From: an uncultured Eubacteriales bacterium
GTDB lineage: Bacteria; Bacillota; Clostridia; Oscillospirales; CAG-272
Reading direction: 5' to 3'
Assembly (NCBI GenBank): GCA_934486825.1
Contig: CAKSQF010000006.1
Coordinates: forward strand, 45,977 to 109,976
DNA length: 64,000 nucleotides
The notes beneath the pieces were generated by a model. That model made no database searches and had not been told where the DNA came from. It saw nothing but the letters and a program-made list of their open reading frames with translations. The position numbers were made by a program, and so were the translations under genes. Below are positions 8,556 through 16,734 of this stretch, piece by piece; position 1 is the first letter of the stretch, and the number at the start of each line of letters is the position of its first letter.

Positions 8556-9671
8556 TTACGTGTTCTGACGGTATAAAACGAGCTTGGCAATCTGCGCAAG
8601 TTCGTTTTTGCTTTCATCAAGAAAGTCCTTGACCGGGCAGTAATTGCTTTCGGATAACAAAAAGGATCTGAAGCGTCGGCAGCCGCCTTCACATCTGCCG
8701 AAATATCCGCAGTTTTCGCACCGACCGATTGTTTCTGCGTTTTTCTTCAAAAACAGTTCGGCTTTTTGGCTTTTTTTCAGATCATCAATCGATGAATCGT
8801 TGATATTTCCGAGCTTCTCGTTATCGAGAACATAGAAGTCGCATGGATAAACCGACCCATCCGCCTCTGTAACAAGCTGAATTGCACAGCGCCCCGTCAT
8901 GCCGCACATTTCGGGATATTCACCCATTGCTATCCTCACATAATTGTCAAAATGACGTACGCTTATGTAATTTGAATTGTATATGCCGTCTGCCCAAAGG
9001 CGGAAAAATTCCTTGAGAAATCTTCCGTATTTCCGAGGTGTCAGTGAATATACTTCGTGTCCGACGTCGTTTTCAAGCTCGGGCAGACAGGGAATTATCT
9101 GTATAAAGCCGAAGTTGTTTCTGTTCAGAAAATTCCAAAGCTGCTTCGGATGGTCGGCAATCTGCCTTGTCAGAACCGTGAGCAGATCGAATCTGACCGA
9201 ATGTTGTTCAAGCAATTTTGATGCGGCAATGACGCGTTCATAGGTTCCGCCTTTTTCGTCAACGCGGCAAAAATCATGCATTTGCCTGTCGCCGTCGAGC
9301 GACAATCCTACAAGAAAATCATATTTTTTCAGTAATGCGCAAAAATCATTATCAATGAGGATTCCGTTTGTCTGTATTGCGTAGCTGATCTTGAGATTTT
9401 TATTATTCTTTTCATCGCAGTAAGAACAAAAATCTCTGAAAAAATCAAGACCGGCAAGTGTCGGCTCGCCTCCCTGAAAAGCAAAACTTATTTGCTCCGA
9501 GTTTTTTGCCTGCCCGAATATCTTGTCTATAAGCATATGCGACGTTTCGTGCGACATTATTCCAAATGACCTGATTTCCCGCCTGCTGCTGACATCGGCG
9601 TAAAAGCAGTATTTGCAACGCATGTTGCAAAGTGATGATGCGGGTTTAATGAGAACAGCTATATCCGGCAT
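8556..9671 (-). CDS. Anaerobic sulfatase-maturating enzyme (radical SAM/SPASM)
   Basis: It probably oxidises an active-site Cys or Ser of a sulfatase to formylglycine. From MPDIAVLIKPASSLCNMRCK the radical-SAM CX3CX2C cysteines are residues 15, 19 and 22. AFQGGEPTLAG binds AdoMet and SLDGD is conserved. The C-terminal half has SPASM/twitch cysteines (CGMTGRCAIQ, GSVYPCDFYV, CENCGYFGRCEGGC) for two auxiliary clusters. I chose the ATG at 9671, which has GGAG 8 bases upstream. An in-frame ATG at 9698 falls at the predicted transcription start. No sulfatase gene lies in the window. Other SPASM peptide maturases are an alternative. Confidence 0.85.
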   Translation of the reverse strand: MPDIAVLIKPASSLCNMRCKYCFYADVSSRREIRSFGIMSHETSHMLIDKIFGQAKNSEQISFAFQGGEPTLAGLDFFRDFCSYCDEKNNKNLKISYAIQTNGILIDNDFCALLKKYDFLVGLSLDGDRQMHDFCRVDEKGGTYERVIAASKLLEQHSVRFDLLTVLTRQIADHPKQLWNFLNRNNFGFIQIIPCLPELENDVGHEVYSLTPRKYGRFLKEFFRLWADGIYNSNYISVRHFDNYVRIAMGEYPEMCGMTGRCAIQLVTEADGSVYPCDFYVLDNEKLGNINDSSIDDLKKSQKAELFLKKNAETIGRCENCGYFGRCEGGCRRFRSFLLSESNYCPVKDFLDESKNELAQIAKLVLYRQNT

Positions 9672-9703
9672 GTGTTTACTCCGTTTTTGTATTTTCATTG
9701 AAC

Positions 9704-9732
9704 ATTATATCATACTTTTATTAATTTTTCAA
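9704..9732 (-). promoter_or_regulatory. Promoter of the radical SAM maturase gene
   Basis: On the minus strand TTGAAA and a perfect TATAAT are 17 bases apart. Transcription would start near 9697, which rules against translation from the ATG at 9698. Confidence 0.75.
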
Positions 9733-9750
9733 ATATAAAGGCAAAATATC

Positions 9751-9779
9751 TTGACATTGTAAAGCCAAAGTGATATGAT
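9751..9779 (+). promoter_or_regulatory. Promoter of the CobW-like gene pair
   Basis: TTGACA (9751-9756) and TATGAT (9774-9779) are 17 bases apart, about 35 bases upstream of the first CobW-like gene. No clear Zur palindrome was recognised. Confidence 0.72.
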
Positions 9780-9814
9780 AACCACGGAATTTTATAAAGA
9801 AAAGAAGGATATAC

Positions 9815-10960
9815 ATGACAAAAATCGATATATTCTCCGGTTTTCTCGGAGCCGGAAAAACAACACTTATAAAAAAGCTTCTGAAGGACGGCTTTGACGG
9901 ACAAAAAGTTGTTCTGATAGAAAATGAATTCGGCAAAATCGGTATAGACGGCGGCTTTTTGCAGGAATGCGGGATAAAGATCACGGAAATGAACAGCGGT
10001 TGTATTTGCTGCTCTCTTGTCGGTGATTTCAGCAGAGCACTCCGTAAGGTTATCGATGAATACAATCCCGAACGCATACTTATTGAACCGTCAGGAGTCG
10101 GTAAGCTTTCCGATGTTATACGTGCAGTTCAAAGCGTTGTCGGGGAAAATGTAGAGCTTTCGTCGTTTACCACGGTTGTTGATGCATCAAAATGCAAGAT
10201 GTATATGAAAAATTTCGGTGAGTTTTATGACGATCAGATTTCAAATGCCAACTGCATTGTAATCAGCCATACTTCGAAACTGAGCGATGAAAAAATATCC
10301 GAAACGGTAAAAATGCTGAGAGAGAAAAATTCGGATGCGACAATAATTACCACCGACTGGGACAAGCTCAGCGGTGCGAGTATCATTGAAGCAATGGAGC
10401 AGAAGCAGACTCTGAAATCCGAGCTTTCAAGACTTGCCGATGAAATTCATGCGCACCATCATCACGATGACGATGAAGAGCATGAACATCCTCACCACCA
10501 TCACCATGATAATGACGAAGAGTGCGACGATCCGGACTGCGAATGTCACCATCATCACGACGACGATGAAGAGCATGAACATCCTCACCACCATCACCAT
10601 GATGATGACGAAGAGTGCGACGACCCGGATTGCGAATGTCATCATCATCACGACGACGATGAAGAACACGGACATCATCATGCGGATGATGTATTTACAA
10701 GCTGGGGAATCGAGACTACCGCAAAATACAGTTCCGAACAGATTCTGTCAATTCTTTCGGAATTGAAAAATGACGAAAAATTCGGTCTGATTCTTCGTGC
10801 GAAAGGTATTGTCGAGGGAACGGACGGAAACTGGATACACTTTGATTATGTTCCGGGCGAACCGGACGTGCGGAGCGGTCCTGCCGCAGTCACCGGTCTT
10901 GTCTGCGTTATCGGGTCGCATATTGACAAAAAGGCAATATCCGAGCTTTTCTCTGTTTGA
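9815..10960 (+). CDS. CobW/COG0523-family GTPase with a histidine/acid-rich metal-binding repeat
   Basis: This is a G3E-family P-loop GTPase, 381 residues. GFLGAGKTT (9-17) is Walker A, ENEFGKIGID the switch region, and SGCICC (Cys63, Cys65, Cys66) the CXCC metal site. Such proteins are thought to insert or allocate Zn or Co in the cytosol. Residues about 211-285 are an insertion of His, Asp, Glu and Cys with two near-identical 31-residue units and a third partial one. The CobW C-terminal domain follows (about 285-381). A GAAGG site precedes the ATG, and the second CobW-like gene follows after 18 bases. Role in zinc or cobalt handling is inferred from family and ligands. Confidence 0.9.
   Translation: MTKIDIFSGFLGAGKTTLIKKLLKDGFDGQKVVLIENEFGKIGIDGGFLQECGIKITEMNSGCICCSLVGDFSRALRKVIDEYNPERILIEPSGVGKLSDVIRAVQSVVGENVELSSFTTVVDASKCKMYMKNFGEFYDDQISNANCIVISHTSKLSDEKISETVKMLREKNSDATIITTDWDKLSGASIIEAMEQKQTLKSELSRLADEIHAHHHHDDDEEHEHPHHHHHDNDEECDDPDCECHHHHDDDEEHEHPHHHHHDDDEECDDPDCECHHHHDDDEEHGHHHADDVFTSWGIETTAKYSSEQILSILSELKNDEKFGLILRAKGIVEGTDGNWIHFDYVPGEPDVRSGPAAVTGLVCVIGSHIDKKAISELFSV
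10454..10681 (+). repeat. In-frame 93-bp tandem repeat encoding His/Asp/Glu/Cys-rich units
   Basis: Two complete 93-bp units (starting near 10454 and 10547) and a partial third encode HHHHDDDEEHEHPHHHHH, an acidic stretch and CDDPDCEC. The complete copies are nearly identical at the DNA level, so the array probably changes length by slippage or recombination while staying in frame. Confidence 0.9.
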
Positions 10961-10978
10961 TAGATTAAGGAGATAAAA

Positions 10979-11920
10979 ATGGAAGTACCAGTTTACCTTT
11001 TTACCGGATTTCTTGAAGGCGGAAAAACAACTGTAATACAGCAGACCCTTTCCGATCCGAATTTTAATTCCGGTGAGAGATTTCTTTTGATTGTTTGCGA
11101 AGAGGGTGCCGAAGAGTACGATCCGACTGCTTTTGCAAAGCCGAATGTATATATTGAATATATTGAAGATTCTTCGACGCTTACCGCCAGCTGTCTGACG
11201 GCGCTTTTGGATAAGCATAAATGTAACCGGGTTATCGTTGAGTATAACGGAATGTGGCTTTTGAATGATTTTTATCAGGCACTTCCGGAAAACTGGATGG
11301 TTTATCAGGAAATGATGTTTGCGGATGCCGGTTCGTTTGAAACATTTAATACAAATATGCGTCAGCTGACGGTAGATAAGCTTCAGTCCTGTGAAGCGGT
11401 TATTCTTAACAGGGCAACCGATATCACCGATAAGGATTCTATCCACAAAATCGTCCGTGCGGTTAACAGACGTTGCTCAATTGGATATGAGTATGAAAGC
11501 GGAGAATTTGAGTATGATGACACGAAGGATCCTCTGCCGTTTGACATAAATGCCCCTGTGATCGAAATAAAGGATCAGGATTTTGCCGAATGGTACAGGG
11601 ACCTTACGGAAGAACCCGAAAAGTATGACGGAAAAACCGTGAAATTCAAAGGAATTGTTGCAACATCGCCGAAGCTTGCAAAAAACGAATTTGCGGTCGG
11701 CAGGCACGTCATGGTTTGTTGCTCAAACGATATAAGCTACTGTGCAATGGTATGCAGGTCTGATTGCGAGGTAAGCCTCAAAACCAAGGACTGGGTAATA
11801 GTAACCGCAAAGATATCCTTCGGAAAGCATAAGATATATAGCGGTAAGGGACCGATTCTTTCGGCGACCGAGATCGTGATGACATCACAGCCCGAGCAAC
11901 CGGTTGCAACATTTTATTGA
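10979..11920 (+). CDS. CobW-like P-loop protein fused to a YcgQ/TIGR03943-like C-terminal domain
   Basis: The N-terminal half (1-about 200) is CobW-like: YLFTGFLEGGKTT is a P-loop and RVIVEYNGMW matches the Walker B/switch region. However, the CXCC metal motif is missing, and the base-recognition motif is reduced to LNRATD. The C-terminal part (about 215-313) has GKTVKFKGIVATS, FAVGRHVMVCCSND and KDWVIVTAKI, which I recognise as the conserved soluble region of the YcgQ/TIGR03943 family, linked in Bacillus to zinc limitation. It is probably a partner of the preceding GTPase in metal homeostasis, sharing its operon. No YcgR-like permease follows. The domain assignment is from memory of the family, not a search. 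Confidence 0.75.
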   Translation: MEVPVYLFTGFLEGGKTTVIQQTLSDPNFNSGERFLLIVCEEGAEEYDPTAFAKPNVYIEYIEDSSTLTASCLTALLDKHKCNRVIVEYNGMWLLNDFYQALPENWMVYQEMMFADAGSFETFNTNMRQLTVDKLQSCEAVILNRATDITDKDSIHKIVRAVNRRCSIGYEYESGEFEYDDTKDPLPFDINAPVIEIKDQDFAEWYRDLTEEPEKYDGKTVKFKGIVATSPKLAKNEFAVGRHVMVCCSNDISYCAMVCRSDCEVSLKTKDWVIVTAKISFGKHKIYSGKGPILSATEIVMTSQPEQPVATFY

Positions 11921-11928
11921 TACGCGGA

Positions 11929-11958
11929 AAAAAGCCACGGTAAATACCGTGGCTTTTT
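11929..11958. terminator. Bidirectional intrinsic terminator
   Basis: AAAAAGCCACGG, a 6-base loop and CCGTGGCTTTTT form a perfect 12-bp stem between the convergent CobW-like operon and the cardiolipin synthase gene. Confidence 0.88.
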
Positions 11959-11969
11959 CGATAGCTTTT

Positions 11970-13496
11970 TTATATAAGCGGGGAAAACAGTCTCAGAAAA
12001 GCAAACCATAGTCTTTTCAGGACACCGATACGTATCGTCATCTGCTCGACGGGCTTTGATTTTTGCAGAGTTTCGATGTAATCTTTTTTTAATTCATCAA
12101 CGACACGGCTCCTGTAAAAATAACATCCGCACTCAAAATGGAGATAAAGACTTCTGTAATCAAGATTTATTGATCCGACAGTTGCTACCTCATCATCGCA
12201 TACAAATGATTTTGCGTGCACGAACCCCGGCGTGTATTCATATATTTTTACACCGTGTTTGATAAGAACAGGGTAATACGACCTTGTAAGCTGGTATACG
12301 ATTTTTTTATCCGGAATTCCGGGTGTGATAATGCGCACATCAACACCGCGTTTGGCGGCAAGTGTCAGAGCTGTTACCGTTTCATTGTCAATAATCAGGT
12401 AAGGAGTGTATATGTATACATACTTTTTTGAATTGTTGATTATGTTCAGATATACATTTTCGGCACATATCTCATTGTCGAGCGGTGAATCACCGTAAGG
12501 CTGTACATACCCGTCAGACTCGGCATGAACCCCGGTTTTTGCCGGTATTATGAACTTTTTTATATCATTGTCGGTCGGTTTCAAAGAATTCCACTGATTA
12601 AGAAAAAGCAGGGAGAAGTTTTTGACTGCTTCTCCGGTTATCATTACCCCGTTGTCTTTCCAGTGTCCGAATTTGTTGACCTTGTTTATATATTCGTCTG
12701 CAAGGTTAATTCCGCCGGTAAATGCAGTCGTGCCGTCAATTACAGTGATTTTTCTGTGGTCGCGGTTATTCATTACCGCCGAAAGAAAGGGCTTGAAGGG
12801 ATTAAAAACAACGCATTTGATGCCGTATGATTCAATCTGCCTGTAATAATCATCCGGAAGCTTGAACATGCAGCCGACATCGTCGTATATCAGACGCACA
12901 TCTACACCGCATGCCGCTTTTTCTTTGAGTATATCAAGAATTTTTCCCCACATTTCACCTTCTTCAATTATGAAATACTCCATAAAGATAAAGTGTTCGG
13001 CTTTTGACAGCCTGTCAAGTAAAACGGGAAAATTGACGTCACCGAGAGGAAAATATTCCGTCAGTGTGTTTTTATAAACCGGGAAGCCGCTTTTTGAAAG
13101 ATAGCGGCATTGACCGGCTATGTGACCGTTGATGCTTTCAAGCTCGTTTATGACCTCGCTGTCATTGGTGTTGAATTCCGAAGTCAGCTCATCGGCTTTT
13201 TTGTACAGGAATTTTTTATCACGTATAGGATGCTTGACGCCGAACATCAGATAAATTACGCCGCCAAACAGAGGAAAAATCAAAATAGGAACAACCCAGG
13301 CAAGCTTTACGCTCGGGTTTGACTCGGAATTTATGACGTGAGCGACAACAAGGAATGAGATAACCTTTAAAAGTGTATAAAGAATAATATTGTAATTTCC
13401 TGCCGCAAACAGTATATAGATAAGGTAAGCGAGTTGCAGCAAAAGCGCAAGTGCAACAAGGAAAACTCTTCCGTGTGTGTTCTTAAATAATTTCAT
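11970..13496 (-). CDS. cls: Cardiolipin synthase
   Basis: It condenses two phosphatidylglycerols into cardiolipin at the membrane. The 508-residue length fits Cls. Two N-terminal membrane helices (about 12-32 and 38-55) and a third hydrophobic segment (67-86) precede two phospholipase D domains. HxKxxxxD motifs lie at His247-Lys249-Asp254 (DHRKITVIDG) and His427-Lys429-Asp434 (VHAKSFVCDD). FMEYFIIEEG, GGINLADEY and GSINLDYRS are typical flanking blocks. It has its own promoter and is not linked to other lipid genes here. The motifs are intact, so the protein should be active. Confidence 0.93.
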   Translation of the reverse strand: MKLFKNTHGRVFLVALALLLQLAYLIYILFAAGNYNIILYTLLKVISFLVVAHVINSESNPSVKLAWVVPILIFPLFGGVIYLMFGVKHPIRDKKFLYKKADELTSEFNTNDSEVINELESINGHIAGQCRYLSKSGFPVYKNTLTEYFPLGDVNFPVLLDRLSKAEHFIFMEYFIIEEGEMWGKILDILKEKAACGVDVRLIYDDVGCMFKLPDDYYRQIESYGIKCVVFNPFKPFLSAVMNNRDHRKITVIDGTTAFTGGINLADEYINKVNKFGHWKDNGVMITGEAVKNFSLLFLNQWNSLKPTDNDIKKFIIPAKTGVHAESDGYVQPYGDSPLDNEICAENVYLNIINNSKKYVYIYTPYLIIDNETVTALTLAAKRGVDVRIITPGIPDKKIVYQLTRSYYPVLIKHGVKIYEYTPGFVHAKSFVCDDEVATVGSINLDYRSLYLHFECGCYFYRSRVVDELKKDYIETLQKSKPVEQMTIRIGVLKRLWFAFLRLFSPLI

Positions 13497-13529
13497 ATAA
13501 TCAACCCAATTTGTTCGTCTTTACCTGAT

Positions 13530-13558
13530 ATTATATATTGTAAATCGTCAAAAGTCAA
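13530..13558 (-). promoter_or_regulatory. Promoter of cls
   Basis: On the minus strand TTGACT and TATAAT are separated by exactly 17 bases, 34 bases upstream of the cls ATG. Confidence 0.75.
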
Positions 13559-13597
13559 TATTTATTCTCATGATAGCCGGAATGACGTATAAAAAAC

Positions 13598-13626
13598 TTG
13601 ACAAAATGACATGTTTTTGATATAAT
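13598..13626 (+). promoter_or_regulatory. Consensus promoter of hom
   Basis: A perfect TTGACA (13598-13603) and perfect TATAAT (13621-13626) are 17 bases apart, back to back with the cls promoter. Confidence 0.85.
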
Positions 13627-13659
13627 ATCCGCATATCGCATTATAATAGGGGTGATATT

Positions 13660-14889
13660 TTGATACAAATTGCTGTTCTCGGTTTCGGAACGATCGGAAG
13701 CGGTTTATACGACGCTGTTGAAAAGGGTTACAATCTGATTTGCAAAGAGTTGCAGGACTGTATAAATATAAAATATATTCTTGATCTGCGTGATTTCCCG
13801 GATCATCCGCTTTCGGACCGTGTTGTGCATGATTTCAATGTGATACTCTCAGATCCCGAGGTAAAGATAGTCTGTGAAACAATGGGCGGAACAAAGCCGG
13901 CATTTGAGTATTCACTTTCCTGCCTTTGCGCCGGGAAAAATGTTGTGACATCAAATAAAGAGGTTGTGGCAAACTTCGGTAACATTCTCTGCGATGCTGC
14001 AAGAGATCACAACGTCAGATATCTTTACGAGGCAAGCGTCGGCGGAGGCATACCGATTGTCAGATCAATCAAAACGGCGCTTGCGGGCGATGAAATCTTT
14101 GAGATCAACGGCATTTTGAACGGGACCACAAATTATATCCTTACCGAGATGGAAAAGCACGGCAAATCGATGCACGAGGCTCTTCTTGAAGCTCAGAAGC
14201 TCGGTTATGCGGAAAGAGATCCCAGTGCCGATATAAACGGCGACGATTCGACGAGAAAGATATGTATTCTTTCTGCACTGGCTTTCGGCGTTCTGATCTC
14301 TCCTTCCATGGTTTCAACCGTAGGTATAAAAAAGATCACGCAGGATGATACGTCAATTGCAAGAAAATTCGGTGCCGCCATTAAGCTTGTTGCTTCAACC
14401 AGAAAGCTTGATGACGGGAAGATCGATATCAGAGTTTCACCTTGCCTTGTCAGGGCAAGCAATCCTATTTCGATGGTTGACGGAGTCTTCAACGCCGTGA
14501 TGATCGGTGCCTCCTGCGTCGGTGATGTGATGTTTTACGGACAGGGTGCCGGATCGCTGCCTACCGCTAGTGCCGTCCTCGCCGATATAATAGATATTGC
14601 CAAGCATCTTCCGACAAAGCAACCTAAGCAGGAAACATGGCAGGTTGCCGATGAAGATACGGTATGTGATGAAAGTACGGTGCCGATTACGATGTATGCG
14701 GCGGTTCAGGGACTGCGGTCGGATGTCGAAAGGATATTTGCCGATTTGATCGACAGAACAGAAATTCTGTATTCCGATCCGAAGGGTGAAATCACGTCTT
14801 TCATATGTAAAAATATTTCGCGCAAGGATTTTACAAATATTCTTCAAAAGGCAGATATACCCGTTCTTTCACTTCTGCGTGCGCTTTGA
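13660..14889 (+). CDS. hom: Homoserine dehydrogenase
   Basis: It reduces aspartate semialdehyde to homoserine, the branch point to threonine and methionine. The 409-residue protein starts at TTG 13660 behind an AGGGGTGAT site. The NAD(P)-binding motif is VLGFGTIGSGLY (6-17). VTSNKEVVA, YEASVGGGIPIV, GILNGTTNYILTEM and GYAERDPSADINGDDSTRK are diagnostic blocks, the last carrying catalytic Asp and Lys residues. The C-terminal ~80 residues (TMYAAVQG...) look like an ACT-type regulatory domain, suggesting threonine feedback. The last 21 bp overlap the convergent symporter gene. asd lies separately at 60500. Confidence 0.95.
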   Translation: MIQIAVLGFGTIGSGLYDAVEKGYNLICKELQDCINIKYILDLRDFPDHPLSDRVVHDFNVILSDPEVKIVCETMGGTKPAFEYSLSCLCAGKNVVTSNKEVVANFGNILCDAARDHNVRYLYEASVGGGIPIVRSIKTALAGDEIFEINGILNGTTNYILTEMEKHGKSMHEALLEAQKLGYAERDPSADINGDDSTRKICILSALAFGVLISPSMVSTVGIKKITQDDTSIARKFGAAIKLVASTRKLDDGKIDIRVSPCLVRASNPISMVDGVFNAVMIGASCVGDVMFYGQGAGSLPTASAVLADIIDIAKHLPTKQPKQETWQVADEDTVCDESTVPITMYAAVQGLRSDVERIFADLIDRTEILYSDPKGEITSFICKNISRKDFTNILQKADIPVLSLLRAL

Positions 14890-16194
14890 CAGCCTGATTT
14901 TTTCGAAGAATTTTTCGGTTTCTCCTCTGACTTCGTCTGTATGGCTTAAAAGAGCAACAATATTCAGCACTGTCATACAGCCGATGCAGAAGTCTGAAAT
15001 TTTCCACATCAAATCGGCAGACATTACGGAGGCTGTTATTGTCGATAAGCAGTAAAGTAAAATGTATGCATTGATGTATGCCTTTTTAGCCGACAGATAT
15101 TTTAATGCGGTAATTCCGTAGTACGACCAGCCGATCATTGTAGCTATCGCAAACATCAGAATACAAACGGTAATTATTACTCCCGATGATGCTCCGATAG
15201 TTTCGGCAAACGATTCTGTTACGAGCTCCATGCCGGAGAGATTTATGTGTTTATCAATTGAGCACAGAATTACAAATGCAGTCAGACTGCACATGATTAC
15301 CGTGTCGGCAAAAACCTCGAAGATCCCCCAAAAGCCCTGCTTTACAGGGCTTTTTGTCGTTGATGTGGCATGAGCCATCGGAGCGGTGCCGCATCCCGCT
15401 TCGTTGGATATAATGCCGCGACTGATCCCGTATCTTATTGATCTTGATATTGTATAGCCTCCCGCTCCGCCCAAAAATGCCTTTGTATTGAAGGCAGACC
15501 GAAAAATCAACCTGAATATTTGCGGAATTATTTCGATATGGTCAATTAATACTGCCAGTGACAGCATAAAATATATTATGCTCATTAAAGGGACAATAAT
15601 AAAGGTGACAGTAGTAATACATTTGATTTCTCTGCTTATTGACAGCCAGACAATAAACGCTATGATTATGCCTGCATAAATCGGATTGATGTCGGATATT
15701 GTCCTGACCGATTCGGTAACAGCGTTCATCTGAAGAAAATTTCCGATTGCAAATGCGGCGCAAATACACAAAACAGAGAAGGGAACCGCTATGTACCTTT
15801 TCATATAATACATTGCGCCGCCTGCGAAAGAGTTGCCGTTTATGACACGGTATTTCATTGAAACGACTATTTCACAGTATTTTATCAGCATCGAAAAAAA
15901 AGCCCCTATCCACATCCAGAATATCGCTCCGGGTCCGCCGGAAACAATTGCGGATGCAACACCTGTTATATTCCCGACGCCGAGCGTTCCGGCAAGCGCA
16001 AGTGTCATTGCCCTGATCGATGAAATTCTGTCTTTCTTTTCTTCATTGCTCAGCAGACATCGGATAATCGTGCCTGCTTTGGTAACATTGAAAAATCTGA
16101 GTTTTATTCCGAGGTACAGTCCGAAGAGGATAAGGATCGCCGGTATGGCTGGTGCAAATATATATTCATTTATTGCTGATATCATACGGTACAT
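14869..16194 (-). CDS. Sodium:alanine/glycine symporter (AGCS family)
   Basis: This 441-residue integral membrane protein has about ten to twelve helices. TLGVGNITGVASAIVSGGPGA, with GGPGAIFWMW following, is the AGCS signature, and ISNEAGCGTAPMAHATS is the second conserved block. The family takes up alanine or glycine with Na+. CGGAG precedes the ATG with good spacing. Its C-terminal codons overlap the end of hom on the opposite strand by 21 bp with no room for a terminator, so the two transcripts may interfere at their ends. Exact substrate choice within the family cannot be read from sequence. Confidence 0.92.
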   Translation of the reverse strand: MYRMISAINEYIFAPAIPAILILFGLYLGIKLRFFNVTKAGTIIRCLLSNEEKKDRISSIRAMTLALAGTLGVGNITGVASAIVSGGPGAIFWMWIGAFFSMLIKYCEIVVSMKYRVINGNSFAGGAMYYMKRYIAVPFSVLCICAAFAIGNFLQMNAVTESVRTISDINPIYAGIIIAFIVWLSISREIKCITTVTFIIVPLMSIIYFMLSLAVLIDHIEIIPQIFRLIFRSAFNTKAFLGGAGGYTISRSIRYGISRGIISNEAGCGTAPMAHATSTTKSPVKQGFWGIFEVFADTVIMCSLTAFVILCSIDKHINLSGMELVTESFAETIGASSGVIITVCILMFAIATMIGWSYYGITALKYLSAKKAYINAYILLYCLSTITASVMSADLMWKISDFCIGCMTVLNIVALLSHTDEVRGETEKFFEKIRLSKRTQK

Positions 16195-16318
16195 TGCATT
16201 TTCTCCGTTTTTATTCTGTTTAAGTTTATGCCGGCGTTCTGCAATAAGAACATGAATATCGATATTAGCAATTGTTTTATAAAAGTGTTAACTATGTGTT
16301 AATAATTGAAAAAACCTA

Positions 16319-16346
16319 TTGCATTTTTCAGAAAAATGGGTACAAT
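16319..16346 (+). promoter_or_regulatory. Promoter of groESL
   Basis: TTGCAT (16319-16324) and TACAAT (16341-16346) have a 16-base spacer. The CIRCE operator begins 12 bases after the -10 box, so bound HrcA would cover the transcription start. Confidence 0.7.
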
Positions 16347-16358
16347 AGGAATCGTGAG

Positions 16359-16385
16359 TTAGCACTCTGAATGAAAGAGTGCCAA
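16359..16385 (+). promoter_or_regulatory. CIRCE operator (HrcA binding site)
   Basis: TTAGCACTC, nine bases, then GAGTGCCAA: this matches the CIRCE consensus at all but one position (C for T in the right arm). It marks groESL as part of the HrcA heat-shock regulon. Confidence 0.95.
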
Positions 16386-16423
16386 ATCAATAAAGTTACA
16401 ACTGATAAAGGAGAGATATCATA

Positions 16424-16714
16424 ATGAAAATAAGACCTCTTTCTGACCGCGTAGTTTTGAAGATGGTTGAAGCGGAAGAAACAACAAAAAGCGGTTTGAT
16501 ACTTACCGCCGCTTCCAAAGAGAAGCCTCAGTTTGCGGAGGTTGTTGCAATAGGACCCGGCGCAAAAAACAGTGACGGAAAAGTTGAAGCAATTACCGAC
16601 ATTGCGGTTGGTAATAAAGTAATAATAAGCAATTATGCAGGCAGCAAAGTCAAAGTTGACGACGAAGAGTATACGATTGTGTCAATCGGAGATATTCTTG
16701 CGGTTGTTGAATAA
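16424..16714 (+). CDS. groES: Co-chaperonin GroES
   Basis: At 96 residues it has the standard GroES length. It forms the heptameric lid of the GroEL chamber. MKIRPLSDRVVLKMVEAEE is the conserved N-terminus, the mobile loop is TKSGLILTAASKEKPQ, and VVAIGPG and GNKVIISNYAG are family blocks. An AAGGAGAG site precedes the ATG. groEL starts 20 bases downstream in the same CIRCE-controlled operon. Nothing is unusual about the protein. Confidence 0.97.
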   Translation: MKIRPLSDRVVLKMVEAEETTKSGLILTAASKEKPQFAEVVAIGPGAKNSDGKVEAITDIAVGNKVIISNYAGSKVKVDDEEYTIVSIGDILAVVE

Positions 16715-16734
16715 AATCCGGAGGTTTTTTAATT

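Noticed and set aside
9672..9698. ATG at 9698 as start of the radical SAM maturase
   Set aside because: It coincides with the predicted transcription start, and a GGAG-led ATG follows at 9671.
10427..10766. Long open frames on both other readings of the CobW His-rich region
   Set aside because: They are by-products of the repetitive CAC/CAT/GAT/GAA codons and give Met/Val- or Thr/Met-rich nonsense with no start signals.
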